Source: Pedobacter mendelii
Lineage (GTDB): Bacteria > Bacteroidota > Bacteroidia > Sphingobacteriales > Sphingobacteriaceae
Assembly: GCF_014635725.1 (NCBI RefSeq)
Contig: NZ_BMDJ01000003.1
Span: 310,001 to 374,000 of the forward strand
Direction: 5' to 3'
DNA length: 64,000 nucleotides
The position numbers were made by a program, and so were the translations under genes. This document shows, piece after piece, positions 26,156 through 35,650 of this stretch. How positions within the stretch are numbered: position 1 is the first letter of the stretch; each line of letters opens with the position of its first letter. Under the pieces are notes generated by a model that made no database searches, had not been told where the DNA came from, and saw only the letters and a list, made by a program, of their open reading frames with translations.

Positions 26156-26569
26156 ATGAATTACGAAACCCTGATTATAGATGACGATGATATTGCTCTT
26201 TTCTTGCACGAAACCATCTTGCAAGACTGTGGATTCGCTAATGAACTTAAAACTTTTAATAAAGCCCAGCATGCATTAGCATATATTGAATCCTATCAGA
26301 ATAGTGCCGTGAAATATCTTATTTTCTTAGATATCAACATGCCAGTAATGAATGGATGGCGGTTTCTTGAAGCCTTGGAGAATTACCCCAACAGCGCTGA
26401 TATTAAAGTGATTATGGTTACCTCCTCAATCGAAAAAAGCGATAAAGAACGTGCAATGTCAGTCAAATTTGTAAACGCCTATTTGGAGAAGCCATTAAAG
26501 CAGGAGCAAATTCGCAAACTCCAAAACAATATTAACTTTAAGGATTTCTTTATAAGTAATGGTAGGTAA
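26156..26569 (+). CDS. Single-domain response regulator (receiver only)
   Basis: A 137-aa receiver domain with no output domain. The acidic pocket is IIDDDD (residues 7-12), the phosphoacceptor is D59 in FLDINMPVMNGW, the switch Thr is in VIMVTSS, and the conserved Lys is in LEKPLK. I use the ATG at 26156 because the frame start at 26147 is TTG. It probably works with the PAS/HisKA protein just upstream. Similar stand-alone receivers act through protein-protein contacts or as phosphate sinks. Confidence 0.88.
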   Translation: MNYETLIIDDDDIALFLHETILQDCGFANELKTFNKAQHALAYIESYQNSAVKYLIFLDINMPVMNGWRFLEALENYPNSADIKVIMVTSSIEKSDKERAMSVKFVNAYLEKPLKQEQIRKLQNNINFKDFFISNGR

Positions 26570-26800
26570 GCGATAAGGACTAATAATATGCCTGTTAAAA
26601 CCAGTGTTTCAAGCCTTTATTACTATGCATTGTCCCATTTTTTCAATTCATAAGCAGCGTACCAATAACGATATTCCATTCTATAAGCCTAAGTTATCTT
26701 TTATCGGTTTTCAGCTTGGCGAAGTGGCGGAAATCGAAGCAGAAAACTTCAATTTTGCACAAAAGTTGAACCGAAGAACAACTGTTGAATTTGGCACTAA

Positions 26801-26833
26801 ACCCGCCATTTTGCCAAACTGATGTTGGCGGTT
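26801..26833. repeat. Imperfect palindrome at one edge of the VOC gene (attC-like shape)
   Basis: Arms ACCCGCCAT and GTTGGCGGT(T) pair with two mismatches, and just outside TTTGGCA pairs with TGCCAAA. A single copy of the same motif, ACCGCCAAC, occurs in inverted orientation at 27557-27565 beyond the other end of the VOC gene. The layout recalls a cassette recombination site, but the integron core GTTRRRY is not matched and no integrase is present in the window. Confidence 0.45.
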
Positions 26834-26839
26834 CGTTGT

Positions 26840-27520
26840 TTATTCAATATTGTTGGTTAAGTATCCATTTTCAAGTTCTACCAAGTCAAGTTTAATAAAT
26901 TCTTGAAGATGTTTTGAATTTAAATGTTCGTTAAATGATTGTTCGTTTCTGAAACATTCCCAAATAATTATTGTTGTCGGGTCGTCTTTTAATTGTTTAA
27001 TGTCAAATGAAATATTTCCATTTTCCAATAATGTCTGGTTTCTTAAAGTTTTAATTTGTGAAATTACAAAGTCGGTTTTAGTCGGGTCTTTTATTTTTAA
27101 AATTCCTGTTGAATAAAATTGTTGCTCTACTTTTTTTGGTTCAATTAAGTCCCACTGATTACCATACAAATCTTCAAAAACAGCAACTATTCCATAGTCT
27201 TCAAAACTTGGTTCTCTTATAATTTTAATTTTGTTGTCAATTAGGTTTTGATAATCCCTTTTGAAATTGTCGGTATGTAAAAACAGAAAAACTCGTCCAC
27301 CAGTTTGATTTCCAATTCTACTTTTTTGTTCGTCATTAGCGCCTTTTGCTAATAATAAAGAACACTCATTTGCACCTTTTGGTCGAACTAAAACCCAGCG
27401 TTTTGTATCTGATAAAACGGTGTCCTCAATTAAAGTGAATTGTAATTTTTGTGTGTAAAATGCAATTGCCTTGTCATAATCGTCAACAACTAATGCAATA
27501 CGTGTCAAATTTTGTTTCAT
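26840..27520 (-). CDS. VOC-family protein fused to an antibiotic-biosynthesis-monooxygenase-like domain
   Basis: Residues ~1-130 are a glyoxalase/bleomycin-resistance/dioxygenase (VOC) fold: MKQNLTRIALVVDDYDKAIA then FYTQKLQF, SLLLAKG, and closing VAVFEDLYGNQWDLIEP, with the metal-type Glu in the last strand. Residues ~135-226 look like an ABM/quinol-monooxygenase ferredoxin-like domain (STGILKIKD, TTIIIWECFRNEQSFNEHL then NSKHLQEF). VOC proteins may detoxify small molecules or bind drugs; no substrate is suggested. The gene stands alone, minus strand among plus-strand neighbours, and is bracketed by inverted GTTGGCGGT motifs at 26824 and 27557. That suggests entry as a mobile unit. Confidence 0.8.
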   Translation of the reverse strand: MKQNLTRIALVVDDYDKAIAFYTQKLQFTLIEDTVLSDTKRWVLVRPKGANECSLLLAKGANDEQKSRIGNQTGGRVFLFLHTDNFKRDYQNLIDNKIKIIREPSFEDYGIVAVFEDLYGNQWDLIEPKKVEQQFYSTGILKIKDPTKTDFVISQIKTLRNQTLLENGNISFDIKQLKDDPTTIIIWECFRNEQSFNEHLNSKHLQEFIKLDLVELENGYLTNNIE

Positions 27521-27556
27521 TATTCATTTTGTTTTCGGTGTCGGTTTTTTACAATG

Positions 27557-27565
27557 ACCGCCAAC
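27557..27565. repeat. Inverted copy of the VOC-bracketing motif
   Basis: ACCGCCAAC is the exact reverse complement of GTTGGCGGT at 26824-26832. It lies 37 bases upstream of the VOC start codon. Confidence 0.45.
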
Positions 27566-27751
27566 TTCTCAATTTGGTCTGACTGGCTGCTTTATTTCAG
27601 CGTTCAATCGATTGATGATTTGAAATTAAAAACTCATCATCCACAACACCTCAATTCATTTTTGGTATGGCTTGCTACCATATCTCGTCCTTTACTTATA
27701 ACCACTTTGTCATCTGGCCATTTAAGAAGGATTTCAACGATTGCCGTCAGA

Positions 27752-28042
27752 TCATGTATCATAGAATATTGAGATCTCACACAAAAAAGCCAAAATGCTA
27801 ATTAAGAAATCATCGGCATAATGTGATATTATTTTGATTGGGATACGTGAAAGGTTTTTTTTTACGCTTACAGCTTTCAACCCGCAACTGCCTGCTTCTA
27901 TCCGAAATCTTACCTGATCTCCTATCCTTAAAAACAAGGAGTTTTTGGGCATTTCAAAATCAATGTCCTGAAGATTTGAATCCATAATTTTTCCTTTGCC
28001 CCTTAACGCATTATATTTAAATATCTTGCCATACCTTAACAT
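27752..28042 (-). CDS. Cold-shock-domain-like OB-fold protein
   Basis: From the ATG at 28042 the 96-aa protein reads MLRYGKIFKYNALRGKGKIM, then IGDQVRFRIEAGSCGLKAVSVKK. The spacing GxIxxYxxxxGxGxI...GDxVxFxI...GxxAxxV follows a cold-shock domain, but the RNP1/RNP2 aromatic motifs (KGFGFI, VFVHF) are largely lost. It may bind nucleic acid as part of a diverged family. The last ~30 residues are hydrophobic (FLISILAFLCEISIF). The alternative start further upstream is TTG. Assignment is tentative. Confidence 0.5.
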   Translation of the reverse strand: MLRYGKIFKYNALRGKGKIMDSNLQDIDFEMPKNSLFLRIGDQVRFRIEAGSCGLKAVSVKKNLSRIPIKIISHYADDFLISILAFLCEISIFYDT

Positions 28043-28054
28043 ATTGAAATTCAA

Positions 28055-28970
28055 AACAAAGTAATATTTTTTACCCGTAATTTATATATAAAAAACTACT
28101 TTTACAACGCTACTACTTTCAACTAATAATTTCTTAAAAAGCATTTCATTGCACTTCTGCTTTCAAGCTTAAACCAAACTCAGACCGCTAAAAGTTGCAT
28201 TAGATATTCTCAGACTATACTCCAATTTATGGCACAATACATTTGAATTTAACAAAAGATTACAGATTACTTCAGCATCGATTAACTACGTACAGTAAAA
28301 AGGTGAATAATAAAATCACTTTATAAAAAGGCAGCATAAGGCTCAAAACTTTTACCTGCTTAATAATGTTGTACAAGCATTAATTCATTAAAATTATATA
28401 GATTCAGGAGAAAAAATTTGAAATAAAGAAGGGCGATACTGAATAAATTGTCGAGCCTCAGGAAAACGGCAATCACAGAATTCTTAAGGAAAAGAGAAAT
28501 ATTAGTTTATGATGTAAGCTCAAACTTGATGAACTGGCATATGCAGGCATTTGAGATTTGATATACTAATCCTGTGCACCAATCTAATAAATATAAAGCT
28601 CAGGACTTTATCCGGCCTTTGGTACCTGAACTTTCAGGCAGAAACGACATTGAGGTTTTAATCCCTTGGGAATTTGATATTCCTAAATATATCAAACCTA
28701 TTGAAATATATAAGAAGTGGAGCAGAGGAATTAACTTGATAAGGTCTAAAGCCGAATAGGCGTTCATTATCCATTGGACAGAATTGGCTTCATAGATTAC
28801 CTATTCTGAAGTCTGCAATTCGCCTTACATCTTCAAAAAAATTTCGTTGGTTTCTTAGGATAACCTCACTAAAAAAATCAGTTTTTAAGCTGTATCTCTC
28901 GTTCTTTTTTATTTTATCTGGATACTGTTTATAATAGATTTTTAGAAATTTTATTTATAAACGTCAATAA
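28055..28970. other. Gene-poor stretch with a possible decayed reading frame
   Basis: About 900 bases with no convincing gene. One plus-strand frame is open from ~28448 to a TGA near 28559 (ending LVYDVSSNLMNWHMQAFEI) and resumes in the same frame to 28759 (61 codons from a GTG at 28574, including RPLVPELSGRNDIEVLIPWE). The composition is protein-like and could be a broken gene interrupted by a stop, but I recognise no family. The rest is AT-rich. Confidence 0.25.
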
Positions 28971-29006
28971 TAATAAAACCGGACTTTTAAGTTTAAAAGT
29001 CCGGTT
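28970..29006 (-). terminator. Rho-independent terminator after the TlpA-like gene
   Basis: Stem AACCGGACTTTTAA/TTAAAAGTCCGGTT with a 2-nt loop. Read on the minus strand it is followed by TTTTATTA. It closes the SusC/SusD operon about 100 bases after the last stop. Confidence 0.8.
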
Positions 29007-29105
29007 AGTTAACATGATAAAGTATTTAAAATTATTTAATCACCGGCAATAAATTTCAATATTATCATCGTTAATTTTAAAGCTACCAAATAAAAAAACT
29101 TTAAT

Positions 29106-30605
29106 TTACTTCGTTTTTACCATATCAATCATCATTGAAATTTCATCTACAGCAGCTTCATTACTTCCATCAAAGCCTGTTAATTTAAATCTTATGTTTC
29201 CTGATCCGTCAATTATAAATTTGGCCGGGATACCAACTACATTATAACTGCTAACAACTTTATTTTTTTTAGTTTGTGCATCTTTTATATCCATTAAAAC
29301 CTCAAAACTGTACTTCATATTTTTAATAAATGCACTGGCATCTTCTGTTGGATTAGCCTCTCTTTCCCAGGTATGAATAAATAAGAATTTAACATCCTCA
29401 TCATTCTTATACTTATCTACTGCCATTTGCATCGCCGGAAAAGAAGCTTTGCATGGACCGCACCAAGTTGCCCAAAAATCTAAAATTACTATTTTGTCTT
29501 TATAATCCACTAAGGAAACCTGTTTACCATCTAAATCGGTTAAGGTAAACCCTGCAGCTGGTTCTTTAATCATATCCTTTGTTAATTTCTTGCTCAATGC
29601 CTCAAGATAACTTTTCCTTATCGCTAATGCATATTCATCAAACCCGACATCGTTTCCTTTAACCTTAACATATAGCTTTTTAAAATCAGCTGCCATTGCA
29701 GCATCAGCTTTGCCCGCTTTAACAACTTCCTCAAGTTTATCGTAAGCTTCCTGGTCTTTTTTTAAGCCCATTAAAATTTGTGCGTAACGATAATTTAATT
29801 TAGGATTTAAGCTTGTACTTTTTTTATAAGCCATTTCAGAATATTCTAATGCCTCGTTGTACTTTTTACGATCGTAAAGAATGTTAGCATAAGTACTGGC
29901 TAAACCAGGATAGCCTGATGCTGAAAATTTAGCCCAGTTTTCATTTCCTTTTTTACCATCTAGGTAAGAAAATGCATTATCCATTGCCATTTTAGCATAA
30001 ATTTCTGCGTTAGCCAAATCACCATTTTTATGAAAAGCGGTTGTAAGGCCAGAGTATGCATTACCTTTCCAAAAATCTACTTCAAGCATTTTTGCATAGG
30101 CATTTGCTTTAGCAACATTCTTTTCAGCAGCATATTTGTTTGCTATTATAGACCGTACGTAATCATAATCCAAACGGTCAGAAACATCTTTATTTTCATA
30201 TTTTTCTGGTGGGAATTTTTTAATCCATGCTTTATAAGCAGCTTCTGCTTCAGCAGCTGTTTTCATTTCGTAAAAGTCCTTAGATGCTTCTCTTCTTGCT
30301 TCCACACCTAATGGAAAACGGACTATAACATCTTTGTAAAGTTGTTCAGACCGCTTTAAATCGCCCGACTGGTAATAATAGTTTGCAGCCATTAATACCG
30401 ATTTTTCTGTATTCCCTTTTGATAGTTCAGCTAGTTTAGACCTCAGCAATTGCTTGTCAGATGAATCTTTTGATGCAACCAATCGGTTAAGGTATTTAAT
30501 TGTTGTGTCGGCTGTTGATTTATTCTGTGCCTGTGCAACATTTACCATGGCCGTAAGCAAAAGTAAAGCGCAAAGTGGTTTTAAAAATTTCATATTGATT
30601 TTCAT
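29106..30605 (-). CDS. TlpA/thioredoxin-fold protein with TPR-like repeats, exported
   Basis: From the ATG at 30605 the protein is 499 aa with a signal peptide (MKINMKFLKPLCALLLLTAM, cut near AQAQ). The middle (~60-350) is helical with TPR-like units such as NYYYQSGDLKRSEQLYKDVI and ILYDRKKYNEALEYSEMAYK. The C-terminal ~140 residues are a TlpA/thioredoxin domain with WATWCGPCKAS active-site cysteines. It probably reduces or forms disulfides in the periplasm. The frame is open back to 30674, overlapping the SusD stop, and an ATG at 30593 is also possible, so the start is uncertain. SusC/SusD operons ending with a thioredoxin-like gene are frequent in this family. Confidence 0.82.
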   Translation of the reverse strand: MKINMKFLKPLCALLLLTAMVNVAQAQNKSTADTTIKYLNRLVASKDSSDKQLLRSKLAELSKGNTEKSVLMAANYYYQSGDLKRSEQLYKDVIVRFPLGVEARREASKDFYEMKTAAEAEAAYKAWIKKFPPEKYENKDVSDRLDYDYVRSIIANKYAAEKNVAKANAYAKMLEVDFWKGNAYSGLTTAFHKNGDLANAEIYAKMAMDNAFSYLDGKKGNENWAKFSASGYPGLASTYANILYDRKKYNEALEYSEMAYKKSTSLNPKLNYRYAQILMGLKKDQEAYDKLEEVVKAGKADAAMAADFKKLYVKVKGNDVGFDEYALAIRKSYLEALSKKLTKDMIKEPAAGFTLTDLDGKQVSLVDYKDKIVILDFWATWCGPCKASFPAMQMAVDKYKNDEDVKFLFIHTWEREANPTEDASAFIKNMKYSFEVLMDIKDAQTKKNKVVSSYNVVGIPAKFIIDGSGNIRFKLTGFDGSNEAAVDEISMMIDMVKTK

Positions 30606-30673
30606 ATTTAGTATCGATGAGTCAAGTATAGGCTGCCATAGCTTAATTGGCCTGGCAACCTGAATATTATTCA

Positions 30674-32062
30674 TTAATTATAACCCGGATTTTGAGTTAA
30701 ATTAGAATTTAAATTTATCTGGCTTAAAGGTATTGGATACAATTGAGCAGTTGTTTTGTAGGTCGATTTTAATGGTCCCAGAACAGCATCTGCAGTACCT
30801 GTTCTTTTTAAATCGAACCATCTGTTACCAAATTCACCAAAAAATTCTAATTTTCTTTCTTTAGCAATTGCGGTTAAAAGTGTTGCTTGAGTTGAAGCAG
30901 TTGTGTTTACCAATCCTGCTCTGGTACGGATTATATTTAAATCACTTTGTGCGCCAGAAATATTAGCTTGCTGTGTTCTTGCTTCTGCACGGATCATATA
31001 TACTTCTGCTAAGCGAAACAAAACGGTATATTCATTCCCTAATGTTGCTGCGGTAGCCGTTTGAACTTTATACTTGTTAATTCTATAGTATTTTATTGCA
31101 TTAAAAGTTGTAGAATCAATCCATGTTGTTTTTCGGTTGTCATTTAACTCAAAATCTTTTGTAAAGTTATTGTACAAAACGTAGTTAGGAGGCGAAACAT
31201 TGTTAGCAGAGCTAGTAGTACGATACGTAGAAAAAGCTGATGCACCAAAAAGGGTAGATAATTGTAAAATTGTTTCTGGACTGGTATTGATGAAAGTATT
31301 GGCAGTGGTTGCCATAGTGTAAGTACCAGAACCAATTATTTTTGTAGCTTCTACTTCTGCATTTACATAATCTTTATTGTACAAGTAAACCTTTGCCAAT
31401 AATGCAGTTGCTGCCCATTTATTTGCCCTCACTTTTAAAGCCGCTGTACCAACATAACTTGTTGGCAAAAGATTTTGCGCATCCTTTAAATCTGTTAGTA
31501 TTTGTGTGTAAGTTTCGGTAATACTTGCTCTTGGATTACGGGCATTGTTTAGCTCTGTTGGGTCTAAACTAATCGGTACGCCACCAAAATAATTTACCAT
31601 ATTGAAATACATCATTGCCCTGAAAAATTTAGCTTCACCTGTTAATTGGCTTTTCACAGCAGCAGAAATACCAGCTGACTTATTTACACCATCAATAATT
31701 AGGTTACTTTGCCTGATAACCTGATAGGGATAATCCCAAAGATAGGATGATGAAATTGAAACGTTTGATGGCAGTACATTCTGAGCGAACAGAATTAAAT
31801 CAGCATTGGATGTGGTATTTTGCAGCTCATCAGCAGAAAGTCCGCCAAGCCAGCTTACATATTGTAGGGAATTGACCGTTAAAAAGTAAGAATATAACGT
31901 CAAAGTGGCACTCGTAGCCGAAGCATCGTTGGCAAAGGCATCTTCTCTGGAAATAAGGTTTGTTGCCAAATCGGCCTCCACAAATTTTTTGCATGAAGAT
32001 AAAGTAACGGCAACCAAGGCAAGGATGATAGCCTTTTTGAAAAACATATAAATAATTTTCAT
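30674..32062 (-). CDS. SusD/RagB-family outer-membrane substrate-binding lipoprotein
   Basis: A 462-aa lipoprotein with lipobox ALVAVTLSSCKK (Cys at residue ~24), placing it on the outer face of the outer membrane as lid for the SusC channel. The SusD N-terminal region has EDAFANDASATSATLTLYSY, and the family motif ARTQQANISGAQSDLNIIRT followed by RAGL and ERKLEFFGEFGNRWFDLKRT are typical RagB/SusD signatures. TPR-like helices occupy the middle. It lies 11 bp downstream of susC. The nutrient is unknown; no carbohydrate enzyme is in the operon. Confidence 0.95.
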   Translation of the reverse strand: MKIIYMFFKKAIILALVAVTLSSCKKFVEADLATNLISREDAFANDASATSATLTLYSYFLTVNSLQYVSWLGGLSADELQNTTSNADLILFAQNVLPSNVSISSSYLWDYPYQVIRQSNLIIDGVNKSAGISAAVKSQLTGEAKFFRAMMYFNMVNYFGGVPISLDPTELNNARNPRASITETYTQILTDLKDAQNLLPTSYVGTAALKVRANKWAATALLAKVYLYNKDYVNAEVEATKIIGSGTYTMATTANTFINTSPETILQLSTLFGASAFSTYRTTSSANNVSPPNYVLYNNFTKDFELNDNRKTTWIDSTTFNAIKYYRINKYKVQTATAATLGNEYTVLFRLAEVYMIRAEARTQQANISGAQSDLNIIRTRAGLVNTTASTQATLLTAIAKERKLEFFGEFGNRWFDLKRTGTADAVLGPLKSTYKTTAQLYPIPLSQINLNSNLTQNPGYN

Positions 32063-32073
32063 AATTCTCTTAA

Positions 32074-35000
32074 TTAAAATGAACAGTTTAAACCAAATAC
32101 AATTGTACGTAACTGAGGAGCAGCAATATACTGACCCGTTCCAAGTCCAGGTCCAGTGCCAGGAACTGTTGATTCAGGATCGTAAGTATATTTCTGCTTC
32201 GCCCAGGTATACAGGTTTTGTCCCTGAACGTAAATACTAAGATTGGATAGTTTTAATTTATTTGTTAATTCTTTTGGGAAACTGTAATTGATGCTAACGG
32301 TTTTAAGCTTAAGGTAAGAAGCATCACCCCAATTCACATCAGAAGATGTAAGATTGCCATAAGATGGATCATTCACTGTAGACGCGGCAGGAAAAAGTGC
32401 AACATCGCCTGGTGCCGCCCACCTATCTAACAACGCTGTGCTTAGATTAGTATAGTTAATTCCTGCCGGGCTTGAGCTTAAAGTCGAATTTAGTATTCCA
32501 TAACGATGGTTATACTGGAACATAAAATCTAAAGAGAAACTCTTATAACTAATACTGTTATTCATTCCTCCGAAATATGGATGACCATAATAACCTACAT
32601 ACCTATCGCTCGCAAAACTGATAAGTCCATCTCCGTTCAAATCCTGATAGGTTGGTAATCCTGTAGCAGGGTTAACACCAGTGTATTTATAAAACCGCCT
32701 GATGTCAGTTGGTTGCCCAACCACGTAGGTACTGGCATAAAAGGTATTTGCAAGGTTATCGAATTTAAGCAGCTTACTTCTGATGATACTTAAATTGATA
32801 TTGGTTGTCCACTTGAAGCTTCCGGAAGCCACATTAATAGTTGTCAGTTCAAACTCAAAACCTTTGTTTTGAACAGTTGCATCCATATTAGCTGTGTACC
32901 CGGTACTTCCAGACTGTGATGGAATGGTTATAAAATTTAGCAGGTCGGAAACGCGGTTACGAAAATAATCCGCCTTTAAGAAAATCCGGTCTTTAAAAAA
33001 ACCAAGCTCTACTGCTACATCAAGTTTTTTATTGGTTTCCCATTTCAAATCAGGATTTTGAATATTTGAAGGAATAATTGTTGTGGCACCATCGTAATTA
33101 TATGCAGTACCTGAAGTAGAATAAAGACCAAGATATTGATAGTTCGAAATCTGATCATTACCGGTAAGGCCATAACTAGCCCTTAACTTACCGAAACTTA
33201 AAAAAGTAAAGTCTTTCATGAAATTTTCCTCAGTGAATATCCAAGAAGCACCTACGGCACCAAAATTTCCAAACTTATTATTATCACCGAAACGTGATGA
33301 ACCGTCTCTTCTAAAGGTTCCATCAACAATGTATTTTCCCTTCCAGTTATAATTCAGACGTCCAAAAACAGCATTGTACTTATAAAAGCTATTTGCATTT
33401 GCAGATGTGGTAACCGCCGCTGCACCGGTTAGCGAATAAAGTAAAGCTTCATTATTGTATCCCGTACCGTTCAATAAAATTCCGGCTGCATTGGTTTTTT
33501 GAAAAGTCGTACCAATTAAAGCTTCCAGATTACCCGCCCCTATTTTAGCTGTATATACCGCTTGCGGTTCAATGATATAGGTGTCGTTATTATTATCTGC
33601 ATACCTCAAAGTGCTCACTTGTGCCGTTGCAGGATTTTGAGAGCTGGCCGGATTTATCTGCTGTTGTTTTAGTCTGGTTGTGGTATAACCTAAATTTGCC
33701 CTTACCATTAAATTTTGTAAAATTTTATAAGAAAGATTAAGGTTGGTTAATAAATTACTCGTTTGGGCATCGGTTCTTTTAGGATCGTAAGAAAGCGGGC
33801 TTGTAGATGTCCAGTTTACAGTTCCGTTTGCATTATATAATGGATAATTTGGTGCAAGTGCATAAATACTGCTTAAATCTGTATTTGGCAAAAGATTTTT
33901 CATGTATGCATAATTTACTGAACCATCAATACTGAATTTTCCATCAGCACTTTTATGCCCTGCATTTAACCGGCTCGAAAATGTCGTTGCACCATAATCA
34001 CTTCCATAAACAGTACCTTGCTTACGGTAAGTTGAAGAAAAAAGGAATGAGTTTTGAGCATTTCCACCCGAAACCGACCCAGTTAAGTTTGTAGTATGTG
34101 CCGTATGTCCAATAAAATAATCTTGCCAGTTTGTATAAGCATTCTGATCCCAAGTAGTTAAATCTAAAGCATTTGCTGCAGTCGGTGTAACACCCGAACG
34201 AGCAAAGGCAGCTTTACGCGTTGCTAGGTATTCCTCTGTATTCATCATTGGAATGAAGTTGGATACATTTGAAACACCACTGTTGAGGTTGAAATTGTAA
34301 CTGGTTTTTCCTGTACTACCTTTCTTTGTCGTAATTAATACAACACCATTCGAACCACGTGAACCATAAATAGCGGTGGCATCGGCATCTTTTAAAATAT
34401 CGATACGCTCAATATCTTCGGGTGCAATCATGCTAAAAGGGCTCACGGCTCCGTTAGCTGCACTAACTCCATTTGCATTTAAATTATCAGCAGCAGGTTG
34501 CGCACCATTAAAAAGTGTAAATGGAACACCATCAATTACATATAATGGTATAAATCCAGCACCTGAAAGACCTGTATAAGCGCCCCTGATATTCATTCTT
34601 ACGCCTGCGCCCGGTAAGCCATTATCTTGTGTAATTTGTACACCGGCAATCCTGCCTTGCAGGGCTAACAATGGATTTTCAATTGTTTGTTTACCAATTT
34701 CAGTTGCCGTGATTGAACTTACAGCACCCGTATTGTTTCGTTTGGTTGTACTTCCATAGCCAATAACCTGAACCTGATCTAACGATGAAGCTGAAACATT
34801 AAGGCCAATATCCAGCAAGCTTGCAACACCGCTTTGCAATAAACCCTGATTAATTTTCAGCTCTTTTGTTTCATAGCCAATGTAAGAAATCACCAAGATG
34901 TCGTTTTCTTCCAGATCAAGTACAAATGCACCTGTGGAGCCAGTTATTGTATATTTTTTTGTTCCCTTTACCGTAACGGTTGCACCAACAAGTGGATTTT

Positions 35001-35433
35001 TATTTTCATCAACAATACGTCCGTTAAATCTAGAGGAAGTAAATACAGAACTGATTTTATCTAAAAAAGAAGATTCTTCTCTTTTAATGAGTATTGTATT
35101 TTGTTCAATGGTGTAGGTTAATGATTTATCTTTTAATATATATTTTAATACTTGTGCCAAAGGTGCATTTCTAAAATTGACACTAACTTTAGCCCCATCA
35201 TTAAGAATATTTGTAGCATATAAAATTCTATAATTGGTTTGCTTTTCAACTTCCTTAAATAAATTGTTGATGGTTACATCTTTTCCTGAAAAAGTTAATT
35301 TTTGGGCGAAACTGCTGGCACTAGCATGCATGATTATAGTTGTCATGATGATGACGATGAGTTTCATAATGAGCAGGATTTTTTTGGATGGGTACGTCAA
35401 ATACCTTCCTTGATAAAAAGGATTAAAATTCAT
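32074..35433 (-). CDS. SusC/RagA-family TonB-dependent transporter with STN domain
   Basis: An 1119-aa outer-membrane transporter. In order: signal peptide (~1-44), STN domain (~45-100, VTINNLFKEVEKQTNYRILY), carboxypeptidase-regulatory-like domain (~135-205, GRIVDENKNPLVGATVTVKG), TonB plug (~225-350, with YGSTTKRNNTGAVSSI and the SusC-type DADATAIYGSRGSNGVVLIT), and a long beta-barrel ending in an aromatic LNCSF. The STN domain is the part that signals to a FecR anti-sigma factor, and the sigma and fecR genes lie just upstream on the same strand, fitting ligand-induced transcription. Confidence 0.95.
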   Translation of the reverse strand: MNFNPFYQGRYLTYPSKKILLIMKLIVIIMTTIIMHASASSFAQKLTFSGKDVTINNLFKEVEKQTNYRILYATNILNDGAKVSVNFRNAPLAQVLKYILKDKSLTYTIEQNTILIKREESSFLDKISSVFTSSRFNGRIVDENKNPLVGATVTVKGTKKYTITGSTGAFVLDLEENDILVISYIGYETKELKINQGLLQSGVASLLDIGLNVSASSLDQVQVIGYGSTTKRNNTGAVSSITATEIGKQTIENPLLALQGRIAGVQITQDNGLPGAGVRMNIRGAYTGLSGAGFIPLYVIDGVPFTLFNGAQPAADNLNANGVSAANGAVSPFSMIAPEDIERIDILKDADATAIYGSRGSNGVVLITTKKGSTGKTSYNFNLNSGVSNVSNFIPMMNTEEYLATRKAAFARSGVTPTAANALDLTTWDQNAYTNWQDYFIGHTAHTTNLTGSVSGGNAQNSFLFSSTYRKQGTVYGSDYGATTFSSRLNAGHKSADGKFSIDGSVNYAYMKNLLPNTDLSSIYALAPNYPLYNANGTVNWTSTSPLSYDPKRTDAQTSNLLTNLNLSYKILQNLMVRANLGYTTTRLKQQQINPASSQNPATAQVSTLRYADNNNDTYIIEPQAVYTAKIGAGNLEALIGTTFQKTNAAGILLNGTGYNNEALLYSLTGAAAVTTSANANSFYKYNAVFGRLNYNWKGKYIVDGTFRRDGSSRFGDNNKFGNFGAVGASWIFTEENFMKDFTFLSFGKLRASYGLTGNDQISNYQYLGLYSTSGTAYNYDGATTIIPSNIQNPDLKWETNKKLDVAVELGFFKDRIFLKADYFRNRVSDLLNFITIPSQSGSTGYTANMDATVQNKGFEFELTTINVASGSFKWTTNINLSIIRSKLLKFDNLANTFYASTYVVGQPTDIRRFYKYTGVNPATGLPTYQDLNGDGLISFASDRYVGYYGHPYFGGMNNSISYKSFSLDFMFQYNHRYGILNSTLSSSPAGINYTNLSTALLDRWAAPGDVALFPAASTVNDPSYGNLTSSDVNWGDASYLKLKTVSINYSFPKELTNKLKLSNLSIYVQGQNLYTWAKQKYTYDPESTVPGTGPGLGTGQYIAAPQLRTIVFGLNCSF

Positions 35434-35506
35434 ATTTTCGTTTGTTTGGGTTAATGCGTAAATGGACTTCAGAATTCGTTTTTAAAGGGTTAACTCAGAT
35501 ATTTTT

Positions 35507-35535
35507 CCATGGATGTGCTAGTAACACATTCATGG
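35507..35535 (+). terminator. Hairpin with T-run between fecR-like gene and susC
   Basis: Arms CCATGGATGTG and CACATTCATGG (one mismatch) with a 7-nt loop, followed on the plus strand by TTTTTTCTTTT. The T-run is on the strand opposite to the flanking genes, so it would not work as a normal terminator for fecR. It may be part of the susC leader. Confidence 0.4.
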
Positions 35536-35650
35536 TTTTTTCTTTTAAACCCTATTGCCTTAACGCGGTTGGAGTAGCTTTTTCTTCATTTGTTTGGTTT
35601 TTTTAGTTGATATTTATTTTCTATTTAGGTGGTTAGCCTAAAAGACCTAT

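Noticed and set aside
26604-26822. Open frame of 72 codons on the plus strand ending at the VOC edge
   Set aside because: It starts at a GTG, has no recognisable protein features and ends inside the palindromic edge of the VOC unit. It may be part of the repeat.
26801-26833. Classical integron attC site
   Set aside because: The core GTTRRRY is not matched and there is no integron integrase in the window; only the hairpin shape is similar.
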